64,000 nt of DNA from Xanthomonas rydalmerensis (GTDB lineage: Bacteria; Pseudomonadota; Gammaproteobacteria; Xanthomonadales; Xanthomonadaceae). The stretch covers positions 2,256,001-2,320,000 of the forward strand of contig NZ_CP126170.1 of assembly GCF_033170385.1 (NCBI RefSeq). The letters run 5' to 3'. Position 1 is the first letter of the stretch. Each line of letters opens with the position of its first letter. Of the stretch, positions 55,845-64,000 are shown in pieces. Below the pieces are notes generated by a model. The model was not told where the DNA came from. It saw nothing but the letters and a program-made list of their open reading frames with translations, and made no database searches. Made by a program: the position numbers and the translations under genes.

Positions 55845-57050
55845 TTACAGCGCCTCGATGATCCCCGCGGCGCCCATGCCGGTGCCGATGCACATGGTGA
55901 CCATGCCGTACTTCTGCTTGTGCCGGCGCAGGCCGTGCACCAGGGTGGCGGTGCGGATCGCGCCGGTGGCCCCGAGCGGATGGCCCAGGGCGATGGCGCC
56001 GCCCAGCGGGTTGACCTTGGACGGATCCAGGCCGCTGTCGCGGATCACCGCCAGCGACTGCGCGGCGAAGGCTTCGTTAAGCTCGATCCAGTCCAGCTGG
56101 TCCTTGCTCAGGCCGGCCTGCTTGAGCGCCTTCGGAATCGCCTCGATCGGGCCGATGCCCATCACTTCCGGGCGCACGCCGGCGACGGAGAAGCTGACGA
56201 AGCGGGCCAGCGGGGTCAGCCCGTAGTCCTTGATCGCCTGCTCGGAGGCCAGTAGCACCGCACCGGCGCCATCGCTCATCTGCGAGGAATTGCCGGCGGT
56301 GACGCTGCCGCCGAACTGGCCGTTGCGAAACACCGGGCGCAGCTTGGCCAGGCCTTCGATCGAGCTGTCGGGGCGCGGGCCTTCGTCGGTGTCGACCAGC
56401 TTCTTGCGCAGGGCGATGACGTTGCCGGCCAGGTCGGGCTGGTGCGAGAGGATCTCGTAGGGACTGATCTCGTCGCGGAACTCGCCGGCGGCGATCGCGG
56501 CGATGGCCTTCTGGTGCGAGGCGAGGGCGAACGCATCCTGGTCCTCGCGCGACACCTTCCACTCCTCGGCCACCTTCTCGGCGGTGATGCCCATGCCGTA
56601 GGCGATGGCCACGTGGTCGTCGGCGAACACGCTCGGCGACAGCGCGACCTTGTTGCCCATCATCGGCACCATCGACATCGATTCGGTGCCGCCGGCCAGC
56701 ATCAGGTCGGCGTTGCCCAGGCGGATCTGGTCGGCGGCCAGCGCCACCGCCTGGATGCCCGAGGAGCAGAAGCGGTTGATGGTCTGCCCGGCCACCGAGT
56801 TCGGCAGCCCGGCCAGCAGCACGCCGATGCGCGCCACGTTCATGCCTTGCTCGCCCTCGGGCATCGCGCAGCCGATGATCGCGTCGTCGATGCGCGAGGT
56901 GTCGATGCCCGGCGCCTGCGCCACCACCGCGCGCAGCACGTGCGCCAGCATGTCGTCGGGACGGGTGTTGCGGAACATGCCCTTGGGCGCCTTGCCGACC
57001 GGGGTGCGGGTGGCGGCGACGATGTAGGCTTCCTGGATCTGTTTGCTCAT
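55845..57050 (-). CDS. fadA: Acetyl-CoA C-acyltransferase (3-ketoacyl-CoA thiolase)
   Basis: A 401-residue thiolase that performs the last step of beta-oxidation. Nucleophile C95 in INRFCSSGIQ, His in GHPLGATGAIR and the acid/base C387 in MCIGTGMGAAG. It follows the FadN-type gene on the same strand after a 165-base gap filled mostly by an inverted repeat. The biosynthetic direction is less likely given the partner. Confidence 0.93.
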   Translation of the reverse strand: MSKQIQEAYIVAATRTPVGKAPKGMFRNTRPDDMLAHVLRAVVAQAPGIDTSRIDDAIIGCAMPEGEQGMNVARIGVLLAGLPNSVAGQTINRFCSSGIQAVALAADQIRLGNADLMLAGGTESMSMVPMMGNKVALSPSVFADDHVAIAYGMGITAEKVAEEWKVSREDQDAFALASHQKAIAAIAAGEFRDEISPYEILSHQPDLAGNVIALRKKLVDTDEGPRPDSSIEGLAKLRPVFRNGQFGGSVTAGNSSQMSDGAGAVLLASEQAIKDYGLTPLARFVSFSVAGVRPEVMGIGPIEAIPKALKQAGLSKDQLDWIELNEAFAAQSLAVIRDSGLDPSKVNPLGGAIALGHPLGATGAIRTATLVHGLRRHKQKYGMVTMCIGTGMGAAGIIEAL

Positions 57051-57069
57051 TTGGCTTTCTCCGAAAGCC

Positions 57070-57217
57070 GGGATTTGGGATTCGGGATTGGGGATTCGTC
57101 AGAGCGGATCCCGGCGTCGAATGCGTTTTTCCCGGCTGATAAATGGTGGGAGGCGAGGGTGGTATCAGGAATTGGGAATCCGCCGTAACGAATCCCCAAT
57201 CCCGACTCCCGAATCTC
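57070..57217. repeat. 148-bp inverted-repeat element between fad genes
   Basis: Terminal arms of 30 bases (57070-57099 and 57188-57217) match at 27 positions as inverted repeats, with 18 in a row perfect. The unit is built from GGGATTCGGGATTGGGGATT-like steps. The right arm reaches into the stop codon of the upstream gene. It resembles a small non-coding mobile element or a REP-type structure. Confidence 0.75.
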
Positions 57218-59588
57218 AGTTCCTCAACGGCTTACCCGTCTTGAGCATGTGCCCGATGCGCGCCTGGGTCTTCTCCTGCTGGGCCAGTTCGACGAAGTGC
57301 TTGCGCTCGAGCTTGAGCAGCCATTCCTCGTCCACCAGTGCGCCGCGGTCGACTTCGCCGCCGCACAGCACGGTGGCGATGCGGGTGGCGATCTCGTAGT
57401 CGTACTCGCTGATGAAGCGGCCTTCCAGCATGTTGACCAGCAGCATCTTGAAGGTGGCGATGCCGACGTCGCCGGCGACCTGGATGCGTCGCGCCGGCAG
57501 CGGCGGGCGGTAGCCGCCCTCGGCCAGGGCACGCGCCTCGGCCTTGGCGATGTACAGCGACTCGTAGCTGTTGAACACCACCTTGTCGGTGCCGCGCAGC
57601 AGGCCCAGTTCCTTGGCGTTGACCGCCGAGGTCGAGACCTTGGCCATGGCCACGGTTTCGAAGGTCTTCTTTAGTTCGGCGAACACGTCGCCGCCCGGAC
57701 CCGCGGCCTGCGCCGCGCGCACCGCGATCTCCTTGAGGCCGCCGCCGGCCGGCAGCAGGCCCACGCCGGCCTCGACCAGGCCGATGTAGCTCTCCAGCGC
57801 GGCCACGGTCTTGGCGCTGTGCATCTGGAACTCGCAGCCGCCGCCCAGCGCCAGCCCACGCACCGCTGCGACCACGGGGACCAGCGAGTACTTGATGCGC
57901 TGGCTGGTGGCCTGGAAGTTGGCGACCATCGCCTCGAACGCGTCGACCTTGCCGGCCTGCAGCAGGCCCAGCGCGCCGGCCAGGTCGGCACCGGCGGAGA
58001 AGGGCTCCTTGTGCTGCCACAGCACCAGGCCCTTGAAGTCCTTCTCGGCGCGGCCCACCGCTTCCTGCAGGCCGTCCAGCACCTGGTCGGAGACGGTGTT
58101 CATCTTGGTCTTGAAGCTGACCACGGCGATGTCGTCGCCGTCGTGCCACATGCGCAGGCCGTCGTTCTCGAACACGGTCTCGCCCTGTGCGAACTTCTCG
58201 CCCAGCAGCGGATCGGGGAAGCGCTGGCGCTTGTACACCGGCAGCGCCGAGCGCGGCAGCTTGGCGTCGCGCGCCGGGCTGTACGAGCCTTCGGCGGCAT
58301 GCACGCCGTCGCGGCCGTCGAACACCCAGTTCGGCAGCGGCGCGCTGCTCATGCTCTTGCCGGCGGCGATGTCGTCGGCGATCCACTGCGCGACCTGCTT
58401 CCAGCCGGCGGCCTGCCAGGTCTCGAACGGACCCAGCGCCCAGCCGTAGCCCCAGCGGATCGCCAGGTCCACGTCGCGTGCGGTCTCGGCGATGTCGGCC
58501 AGGTGGTAGGCGCTGTAGTGGAACAGATCGCGGAAGGTCGCCCACAGGAACTGCGCCTGCGGATGCTGGCTCTCGCGCAGCTTGGCGAACTTCTCGGCCG
58601 GGTTCTTGATCTTCAGGATCTCGACCACGTCCGGCGCGGCGGCGCGGTCGGCCGGGCGGTAGTCCTGCTTCTGCAGGTCCAGCACCACGATGTCCTTGCC
58701 GACCTTGCGGAAGATGCCGGCGCCGGTCTTCTGGCCCAGCGCGCCCTTGCCGATCAGCGCTTCCAGCCACTTCGGCGCCTTGAAAAAGGCATGCCATGGG
58801 TCGTTGGGCAGGGTGTCGCCCATGGTCTTGATGACGTGCGCCATGGTGTCCAGGCCGACCACGTCGGAGGTGCGGTAGGTCGCCGACTTCGGACGGCCGA
58901 CCAGCGGGCCGGTGAGGCCGTCGACCTCGTCGAAGCCCAGGCCGAACTGCTCGGTGTGGTGGATGGTGGACAGGATCGAAAACACGCCGATGCGGTTGCC
59001 GATGAAGTTCGGGGTGTCCTTGGCGTAGACCACGCCCTTGCCCAGGGTGGTGACCAGGAAGCTTTCCAGGCCTTCCAGCACCGCCGGTTCGGTGTGCTTG
59101 GCCGGGATCAGCTCGGCCAGGTGCATGTAGCGCGGCGGGTTGAAGAAGTGCACGCCGCAGAAGCGGTGGCGCAGCTGCTCCGGCAGCACGTCGGACAGGG
59201 CGTTGATGCCCAGGCCGGAGGTGTTGGAGGCCAGCACCGCATGGTCGGCCACGAACGGCGCGATCTTCTTGTACAGGTCCTGTTTCCAGTCCATGCGTTC
59301 GGCGATGGCTTCGATGATCAGGTCGCAGCCGCGCAGCTGCTCCAGGCCGGAGTCGTAGTTGGCCGGGGTGATGGCCTCGGCCAGGGCAGGGCTGGCCAGC
59401 GGCGCCGGGCTGAGCTTGGTCAGGTTGGCGATCGCCTTGAGCACCACGCCATCGGCGGGGCCTTCCTTGGCGGGGAGGTCGAACAGCACGGTGTCGACGC
59501 CGGCGTTGGTCAGGTGCGCAGCGATCTGCGCACCCATCACGCCCGCGCCCAGGACGGCGGCACGGCGGACGAGCAGGGGATTGGACAT
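57216..59588 (-). CDS. fadN: 3-hydroxyacyl-CoA dehydrogenase / enoyl-CoA hydratase, FadN type
   Basis: A 790-residue bifunctional beta-oxidation enzyme. The dehydrogenase comes first (NAD motif GAGVMGAQIA at 14-23, then NTSGLGINALSDVL) and the hydratase/isomerase last (AVRGLALGGGCEFQMHS). E. coli FadB has the reverse order, so this is the FadN arrangement known from Bacillus. The ATG at 59588 replaces a longer frame from 59699 that would overlap the regulator. Forms an operon with the TetR gene and fadA. Confidence 0.92.
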   Translation of the reverse strand: MSNPLLVRRAAVLGAGVMGAQIAAHLTNAGVDTVLFDLPAKEGPADGVVLKAIANLTKLSPAPLASPALAEAITPANYDSGLEQLRGCDLIIEAIAERMDWKQDLYKKIAPFVADHAVLASNTSGLGINALSDVLPEQLRHRFCGVHFFNPPRYMHLAELIPAKHTEPAVLEGLESFLVTTLGKGVVYAKDTPNFIGNRIGVFSILSTIHHTEQFGLGFDEVDGLTGPLVGRPKSATYRTSDVVGLDTMAHVIKTMGDTLPNDPWHAFFKAPKWLEALIGKGALGQKTGAGIFRKVGKDIVVLDLQKQDYRPADRAAAPDVVEILKIKNPAEKFAKLRESQHPQAQFLWATFRDLFHYSAYHLADIAETARDVDLAIRWGYGWALGPFETWQAAGWKQVAQWIADDIAAGKSMSSAPLPNWVFDGRDGVHAAEGSYSPARDAKLPRSALPVYKRQRFPDPLLGEKFAQGETVFENDGLRMWHDGDDIAVVSFKTKMNTVSDQVLDGLQEAVGRAEKDFKGLVLWQHKEPFSAGADLAGALGLLQAGKVDAFEAMVANFQATSQRIKYSLVPVVAAVRGLALGGGCEFQMHSAKTVAALESYIGLVEAGVGLLPAGGGLKEIAVRAAQAAGPGGDVFAELKKTFETVAMAKVSTSAVNAKELGLLRGTDKVVFNSYESLYIAKAEARALAEGGYRPPLPARRIQVAGDVGIATFKMLLVNMLEGRFISEYDYEIATRIATVLCGGEVDRGALVDEEWLLKLERKHFVELAQQEKTQARIGHMLKTGKPLRN

Positions 59589-59622
59589 AGCGATCAGCCT
59601 CTGTGGGTCAACGTTTGCGGGA

Positions 59623-60255
59623 TCAGGGAGCCGAGTGGGCGAGAAAGCCGGCTTCGGCGAAACGGATGAGTTCGCGGGCGGCGTGGGCGCGGTGGGCACC
59701 CTCGCTGACGCCGGCGGGGCGCTTGATCAGGCCGAAGTCGGCCATGGCGTAGGTCAGGGCGCCGGCCAGGAAATCCAGGCGCCAGTACAGTTCCTGCTTG
59801 CTCAGCCCGGGCACGCAGGCGGCGATGGCCTTGCCGAACTCGCGCAGCACGTGGCCGTAGTGGTCGGACAGGAACTGGCGCAGGCTGTCGTTGTTCTCGG
59901 CGTAGGCGCGGGCGATCACCCGCACGAAGGCGCCGCCGCTCTGCCGATCCTGGGCCATCGCCAGGGCCGGCTCGACGAAGGCCGCCAGCACGGGGCCGAG
60001 CTGGCCGGGATGCTGCCGCTGCGCGGCCTCCAGCTGCGCCATGCGCGCGGCGGTCATTTCGTCCATGCGCCGCCGGAACACCTCGTTGACCAGGTTTTCC
60101 TTGGACCCGAAGTGGTAGTTCACCGCGGCGATATTGACGTCGGCCTGGCTGGTGACCTGGCGCAGCGAGGTGCCGGAAAAGCCGTGCTGCGCGAACAGTT
60201 CCTCGGCCGCGCTGAGGATGCGGTCCTTGGTCGAAAAGTGCGCTTGCTTTGCCAT
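59623..60255 (-). CDS. TetR-family regulator, PsrA/FadR-like
   Basis: A 210-residue repressor. The N-terminal helix-turn-helix is at about 10-55 (FSTKDRILSAAEELFAQHGF, TSLRQVTSQADVNIAAVNYH). The C-terminal ligand domain is typical of TetR proteins that sense acyl-CoA or fatty acids. It is first in the fad operon, 34 bases before fadN, and has a PsrA-like dyad in front of it, so self-regulated control of beta-oxidation is likely. ATG at 60255. Confidence 0.9.
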   Translation of the reverse strand: MAKQAHFSTKDRILSAAEELFAQHGFSGTSLRQVTSQADVNIAAVNYHFGSKENLVNEVFRRRMDEMTAARMAQLEAAQRQHPGQLGPVLAAFVEPALAMAQDRQSGGAFVRVIARAYAENNDSLRQFLSDHYGHVLREFGKAIAACVPGLSKQELYWRLDFLAGALTYAMADFGLIKRPAGVSEGAHRAHAARELIRFAEAGFLAHSAP

Positions 60256-60272
60256 GCGGCCGCCAGAATCAA

Positions 60273-60288
60273 TCAAACGATTGTTTGA
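60273..60288. promoter_or_regulatory. PsrA-like operator
   Basis: TCAAACGATTGTTTGA is a perfect dyad with a four-base centre, 18-33 bases before the TetR start codon. The PsrA consensus in Pseudomonas is of the form C/GAAAC-N2-4-GTTTG/C, which this fits exactly. It would place the TetR protein over its own promoter. Confidence 0.72.
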
Positions 60289-60368
60289 GTCTAGGCCTGG
60301 GCGGCAGGCGCGTCATGCTGCTTTGCAGCACGATTCAGGCTGGCCGTGCAAAGCCGGCGCCGATTGGA

Positions 60369-60422
60369 TAGAATTGTCCATCGCAATTCTGGCTAAGCCC
60401 GCGTTTTGACGCGGGTTTTTTT
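60369..60422 (+). terminator. Rho-independent terminator in the ndk leader
   Basis: CCCGCGT-TTTG-ACGCGGG (60398-60415) followed by seven T residues is a textbook plus-strand terminator, 48 bases before ndk. No plus-strand gene lies upstream. A TAGAAT at 60369-60374 could be a -10 for a 20-25-base leader that runs into it. A second hairpin (CGGGCC/GGCCCG, 60434-60451) follows, and its CGGGC could instead pair with GCCCG at 60397-60401, so an attenuator is possible. Confidence 0.65.
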
Positions 60423-60469
60423 CATGTTAACCTCGGGCCTTCAGTGGCCCGCCCAACGGAGAACTTCCC

Positions 60470-60895
60470 ATGGCGCTGGAGCGCACCCTGTCCATCATCA
60501 AGCCCGACGCCGTCGCCAAGAACGTCATCGGCGAAATCTACTCGCGCTTCGAGAAGGCCGGCCTGAAGGTCGTGGCCGCCAAGTACAAGCAGCTGTCGCG
60601 CCGCGAGGCCGAGGGCTTCTACGCCGTGCACCGCGAGCGCCCGTTCTTCAACGCGCTGGTCGAGTTCATGATCTCCGGCCCGGTGATGATCCAGGCGCTG
60701 GAAGGCGAGAACGCCGTGGCCGCGCACCGCGACCTGCTGGGCGCCACCAATCCGAAGGACGCCGCGCCGGGCACCATCCGCGCCGACTTCGCCGATTCGA
60801 TCGACGCCAACGCCGCGCACGGCTCGGATTCGGTCGAGAACGCCGCCAACGAAGTGGCGTATTTCTTCGCCGCCACCGAAGTGGTTTCGCGCTAA
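60470..60895 (+). CDS. ndk: Nucleoside diphosphate kinase
   Basis: A 141-residue enzyme that balances nucleoside triphosphate pools. The N-terminal [20 protein letters not shown] and the phospho-histidine H117 in [12 protein letters not shown] are intact. GGAG lies eight to eleven bases before the ATG. It heads the conserved order ndk-rlmN-pilF-rodZ. Confidence 0.98.
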   Translation: MALERTLSIIKPDAVAKNVIGEIYSRFEKAGLKVVAAKYKQLSRREAEGFYAVHRERPFFNALVEFMISGPVMIQALEGENAVAAHRDLLGATNPKDAAPGTIRADFADSIDANAAHGSDSVENAANEVAYFFAATEVVSR

Positions 60896-60906
60896 GCGAG
60901 GTCGTC

Positions 60907-62112
60907 GTGAACGAGGTCGTCCATCCTCCCTTGGCCATCGCCGATCCCGTGCGGACCGGCGCGGCGGCCAAGCAGAATCTGCTCGACCTCGATCGCGAGG
61001 GGCTGGAGCGTTTCTTCGCCGAGACCCTCGGCGAAGCGCGCTACCGTGCCCACCAGGTGATGAAGTGGATCCATCACCGCTACGTCACCGACTTCGACCA
61101 GATGACCGACCTCGGCAAGGCGCTGCGCGCCAAGCTGCAGCAGCATGCCGAGGTCGTCGTCCCCAACATCGTGTTCGACAAGCCCTCCGCCGATGGCACC
61201 CACAAGTGGTTGCTGGCGATGGGCGTGGACGGCAAGAACGCGATCGAGACCGTGTACATCCCCGACAAGACCCGCGGCACGCTGTGCGTGTCCTCGCAGG
61301 TCGGCTGCGGCCTCAACTGCACGTTCTGCTCCACCGCCACCCAGGGCTTCAACCGCAACCTGTCCACCGCCGAGATCATCGGCCAGGTATGGGTGGCGGC
61401 GCGGCACCTGGGCAACGTGCCGCACCAGATGCGCCGTCTCACCAACGTGGTGATGATGGGCATGGGCGAGCCGCTGATGAATTTCGACAACGTCGTGCGC
61501 GCGATGAGCGTGATGCGCGACGACCTGGGCTATGGCCTGGCCAACAAGCGCGTGACCCTGTCCACCTCGGGCCTGGTGCCGCAGATCGACCGGCTGTCCA
61601 GCGAAAGCGACGTGTCGCTGGCGGTGTCGCTGCACGCGCCCAACGACGCGCTGCGCGAGACCCTGGTCCCGCTCAACAAGAAGTACCCGATCGCCGAGCT
61701 GATGGCGGCCTGCGCGCGCTATCTGCGCGCCAACAAGCGCCGCGAGTCGGTGACCTTCGAGTACACCCTGATGAAGGGGATCAACGACCAGCCGGAGCAT
61801 GCGCGGCAATTGGCGCGGCTGATGCGCCAGTTCGACAACGCGGTGCAGGCGTCGAACGCCGGCAAGGTCAACCTGATTCCGTTCAATCCGTTCCCGGGCA
61901 CGCGCTACGAGCGCTCCGGCGAGACCGAGATCCGCGCGTTCCAGAAGATCCTGCTGGACGCGCAGGTGCTGACCATGGTGCGGCGCACGCGCGGCGACGA
62001 CATCGATGCGGCCTGCGGGCAGCTCAAGGGGCAGGTCATGGACCGCACCCGCCGCCAGGCCGAGTTCAAGCGCGAATTGCAGACGCGGGCGGATCGGGAT
62101 GCGGCGGCTTAG
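60907..62112 (+). CDS. rlmN: Dual-specificity RNA methyltransferase RlmN
   Basis: A 401-residue radical-SAM enzyme that methylates A2503 of 23S rRNA and A37 of some tRNAs. The cluster motif is C134-GLN-C138-TF-C141, followed by [13 protein letters not shown] and the C-terminal [16 protein letters not shown] with its catalytic cysteine. The start is GTG at 60907 with GAGG upstream, 11 bases after ndk. Its 3' end overlaps pilF by 14 bases. Confidence 0.97.
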   Translation: MNEVVHPPLAIADPVRTGAAAKQNLLDLDREGLERFFAETLGEARYRAHQVMKWIHHRYVTDFDQMTDLGKALRAKLQQHAEVVVPNIVFDKPSADGTHKWLLAMGVDGKNAIETVYIPDKTRGTLCVSSQVGCGLNCTFCSTATQGFNRNLSTAEIIGQVWVAARHLGNVPHQMRRLTNVVMMGMGEPLMNFDNVVRAMSVMRDDLGYGLANKRVTLSTSGLVPQIDRLSSESDVSLAVSLHAPNDALRETLVPLNKKYPIAELMAACARYLRANKRRESVTFEYTLMKGINDQPEHARQLARLMRQFDNAVQASNAGKVNLIPFNPFPGTRYERSGETEIRAFQKILLDAQVLTMVRRTRGDDIDAACGQLKGQVMDRTRRQAEFKRELQTRADRDAAA

Positions 62113-62917
62113 CCAAGGGCATTCCATCGCGGTGGTGGCGATTGCAGTGCTGGCCTTGCCGGGCTGCAACTGGATCGCCGCCAAGACCGGCACGGTGCGC
62201 ACCGCCGAGCAGGTGCAGCCGAATTACTCGTTCCGCGACAACCGTGCGGTGAAGTCGCGCGTGGCCTTGCAGGAGCAACTCGGCCTGGCCGCCAACGGGC
62301 TGGCCTTCAACGACCTGGACGCGGCGCAGACGCACGCGCGCAAGGCGCTGGCGCTGGATCCCAACTCGGTGGACGCGCTGACCGTGCTGGCGGTGGTCGC
62401 CGATCGCCGTGGCGATGCCACGACCGCCGGCGGGTACTACCGCAAGGCCGCCGAACTGGCGCCGACCGACGGTGCGACCTTGAACAACTACGGCGCCTGG
62501 CTGTGCGCGAACGGTTCGCCGGCCGAATCGCTGGCCTGGTTCGACCGCGCGCTTGCGCTCCAGGACTACGCCACCCCGGCCTCGGCACTGGCCAACGCCG
62601 GCGGCTGCGCGCTGCAGGTCGGCCAGCGCGAGCGCGGCGAACGCGATCTGCGCAAGGCGCTGGACCTGGATCCGGACAACGCGTTCGCACTGGAGGCGAT
62701 GGCGCGCAACCAGGTCGCGCAAGGGCGCTTTTTCGAGGCGCGCGCCTTCTCCGAGCGGCGTCTGGCGGCTGCGCCTGCCACCGCTTCCGTGTTACAACTT
62801 GCTATTCAGATTGAGCAAAGGCTGGGCGACAAGGCTGCCGCCGGCCGTTACCAACAGCGGTTGCGCAAGGAGTTTCCCGACGCCGCGACCACGACACCCG
62901 GGGCTAGTGCATTGTGA
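62099..62917 (+). CDS. pilF: Type IV pilus biogenesis/stability lipoprotein PilF (PilW)
   Basis: A 272-residue outer-membrane pilotin that helps PilQ secretin assemble. Lipobox LALPGC (Cys23), followed by about six TPR repeats ([40 protein letters not shown]). It starts within the end of rlmN and overlaps rodZ by four bases, as in Pseudomonas and Xanthomonas. Confidence 0.93.
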   Translation: MRRLSQGHSIAVVAIAVLALPGCNWIAAKTGTVRTAEQVQPNYSFRDNRAVKSRVALQEQLGLAANGLAFNDLDAAQTHARKALALDPNSVDALTVLAVVADRRGDATTAGGYYRKAAELAPTDGATLNNYGAWLCANGSPAESLAWFDRALALQDYATPASALANAGGCALQVGQRERGERDLRKALDLDPDNAFALEAMARNQVAQGRFFEARAFSERRLAAAPATASVLQLAIQIEQRLGDKAAAGRYQQRLRKEFPDAATTTPGASAL

Positions 62918-63786
62918 TCAGTGATTCCAATCCGAACGCTTTCGATGGCGCCAAAGGCTGCGGGCAACAGCTCCGCGAAGCGCGCGAAGCGGCGGGCCTG
63001 AGCATCGACGACGTCGGCAGCCGACTGCGCATGCCGGTGCATGTGGTGCAGGCACTCGAGTCGGAGCAGTGGCAGCGCCTCGGCGCGCCGGTGTTCGTGC
63101 GCGGGCAGCTGCGCAGCTATGCGCGCCTGCTCGGTGTCGATCTTGAGCCGCTGCTGCAGACCGCGCAGATCGCGCCGGTGCAGCCGGTCGAATTGATCAG
63201 CCACACGCATACGCCGCCGCTGCGGCGCATGCTCGAGAGCGCCACGCGGCGCATGGTGTACGTGGTGATCACCGCCGGACTGGCGGTGCCGGTCTGGTAC
63301 GCCACCCGCAGCCACTTCGCCGAGGACAATGGCCCCAGCACCGCGTCGCTGGACGTGGTGCCGGGCGCGCCGGGCAATACCGCGGCCGCGCCGGCGGCGC
63401 CGGCCAATGGCGCTGCGTCGACGGTGCCGGCCGCGCCGGTGGCCGCACGGCCGGCGCCGAGCGCTGCGCCGTACATCGCCTCGCTGACGCCGATGCCGCG
63501 CCCGGCGGCGGAGCCGGAAAAGAACAGCCTGAGCCTGTCGTTCCAGGGCGACAGCTGGGTGCAGATCCTCGCGCCCGACGGCACGCCGGTGGAGAAGGCG
63601 CTGCTGAGGGCGGGCGAGACCCGCACCTATGCGCCGGGCCAGGTCGGGCGCGTGGTGCTGGGCAATGCCTCCGCGGTCCAGGTTCAGCATGCCGGGAGTA
63701 CGGTGGATCTGACCCCGTTCAGGCGCGCGAACGTGGCGCGCTTTGCGGTATCCTCTGACGGTTCCGTGGTGCCCGCCTCCGAGTGA
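62914..63786 (+). CDS. rodZ: Cytoskeletal protein RodZ
   Basis: A 290-residue one-pass membrane protein that links MreB to the elongation machinery. A cytoplasmic helix-turn-helix domain covers about 15-85 (GQQLREAREAAGLSIDDVGS), one membrane helix follows at about 112-130 (MVYVVITAGLAVPVWYA), then a Pro/Ala-rich periplasmic linker and the DUF4115 domain (LSLSFQGDSWVQILAPDGTP). GTG start inside a GTGA overlap with pilF. Confidence 0.94.
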   Translation: MISDSNPNAFDGAKGCGQQLREAREAAGLSIDDVGSRLRMPVHVVQALESEQWQRLGAPVFVRGQLRSYARLLGVDLEPLLQTAQIAPVQPVELISHTHTPPLRRMLESATRRMVYVVITAGLAVPVWYATRSHFAEDNGPSTASLDVVPGAPGNTAAAPAAPANGAASTVPAAPVAARPAPSAAPYIASLTPMPRPAAEPEKNSLSLSFQGDSWVQILAPDGTPVEKALLRAGETRTYAPGQVGRVVLGNASAVQVQHAGSTVDLTPFRRANVARFAVSSDGSVVPASE

Positions 63787-63850
63787 CGGCGGCGCGGTTC
63801 CTCATCTTCAACATTTCATGTCCCGTCGCAGCGGCGGGGCGAGAGTACGC

Positions 63851-64000
63851 ATGGCGATTGACGACCTGCTCGACGAGCACGAACAAAGCGAACGCGTCCG
63901 CACTTGGCTCAGGAAGAACGGCGCCGGCCTGATCGGCGGCATCGTCCTGGGCCTCGGCGCGATCATCGGCTGGCAGTGGTGGACCAAGCAGCGCTCCAGC
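63851..64000 (+). CDS. yfgM: YfgM-family protein (SecYEG ancillary subunit), partial
   Basis: The first 50 residues, cut by the window edge. MAIDDLLDEHEQSERVRTWL is followed by a hydrophobic helix (GLIGGIVLGLGAIIGWQWW), matching the start of YfgM, a TPR protein that works with PpiD at the Sec translocon. bamB is expected next. Starts 64 bases after rodZ. Confidence 0.85.
   Translation, partial: MAIDDLLDEHEQSERVRTWLRKNGAGLIGGIVLGLGAIIGWQWWTKQRSS

Overview
The window is GC-rich chromosomal DNA of a gammaproteobacterium, most likely Xanthomonas or a close relative in the Xanthomonadaceae. The reasons are the gene orders rne|rluC, cmk-rpsA-ihfB-lapA-lapB-galU and ndk-rlmN-pilF-rodZ-yfgM, a 41-residue L36 protein, a Xanthomonas-type Pro/Ala-rich 'repetitive' membrane protein beside nfuA, and several intergenic inverted repeats of the kind common in this family. 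The genus is inferred from these features, not from a database match. No rRNA, prophage, insertion sequence or CRISPR array was seen. One tRNA gene, tRNA-Ser(TGA), is present.

Left end (1-8.1 kb): a minus-strand operon reads TonB-dependent receptor with an STN domain, SbmA/YddA-type ABC transporter, WCAPC thioredoxin, and an S9-type propeller peptidase with an unfamiliar N-terminal domain of about 290 residues that runs off the window. A divergent MocR-type (GntR-aminotransferase) regulator faces it. A pair of 28-nt near-identical sites in opposite orientation lies in the gene-free region between them. The most economical reading is a self-contained route that takes a peptide-like compound across both membranes, reduces it and cleaves it. 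This is the best candidate in the window for an undescribed system.

8.5-22 kb: a small one-helix membrane protein, TonB, serS, a LysR regulator, tRNA-Ser, an AraC regulator facing a DUF2306 membrane protein, then four translationally coupled genes (14.8-17.9 kb) of unknown function. Those four encode three small one-helix envelope proteins and one multi-pass membrane protein. Next come a DUF3617 lipoprotein, a DUF2252 protein, a GNAT acetyltransferase, and a UvrY/GacA response regulator preceded by two dyads two helical turns apart.

22-47 kb: RNase E and RluC; a DUF3300 lipoprotein with a His-rich tail next to the zinc transporter ZupT; a TonB-like lipoprotein coupled to phhB; nfuA and the repetitive membrane protein; two small c-type cytochromes; a three-gene RND efflux operon with one adaptor and two pumps; a TraB-family protein; aguA and aguB for agmatine to putrescine; and rpmJ.

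47-64 kb: cmk, rpsA, ihfB, lapA and lapB lead into three coupled envelope-sugar genes (a WecA/MraY-family sugar-phosphate transferase, a CapD/WbpM-like epimerase/dehydratase, galU) that end at a perfect 19-bp terminator stem. A convergent fatty-acid beta-oxidation operon (TetR regulator, FadN-type multifunctional enzyme, thiolase) carries a PsrA-like operator. The window closes with ndk, rlmN, pilF, rodZ and the start of yfgM.
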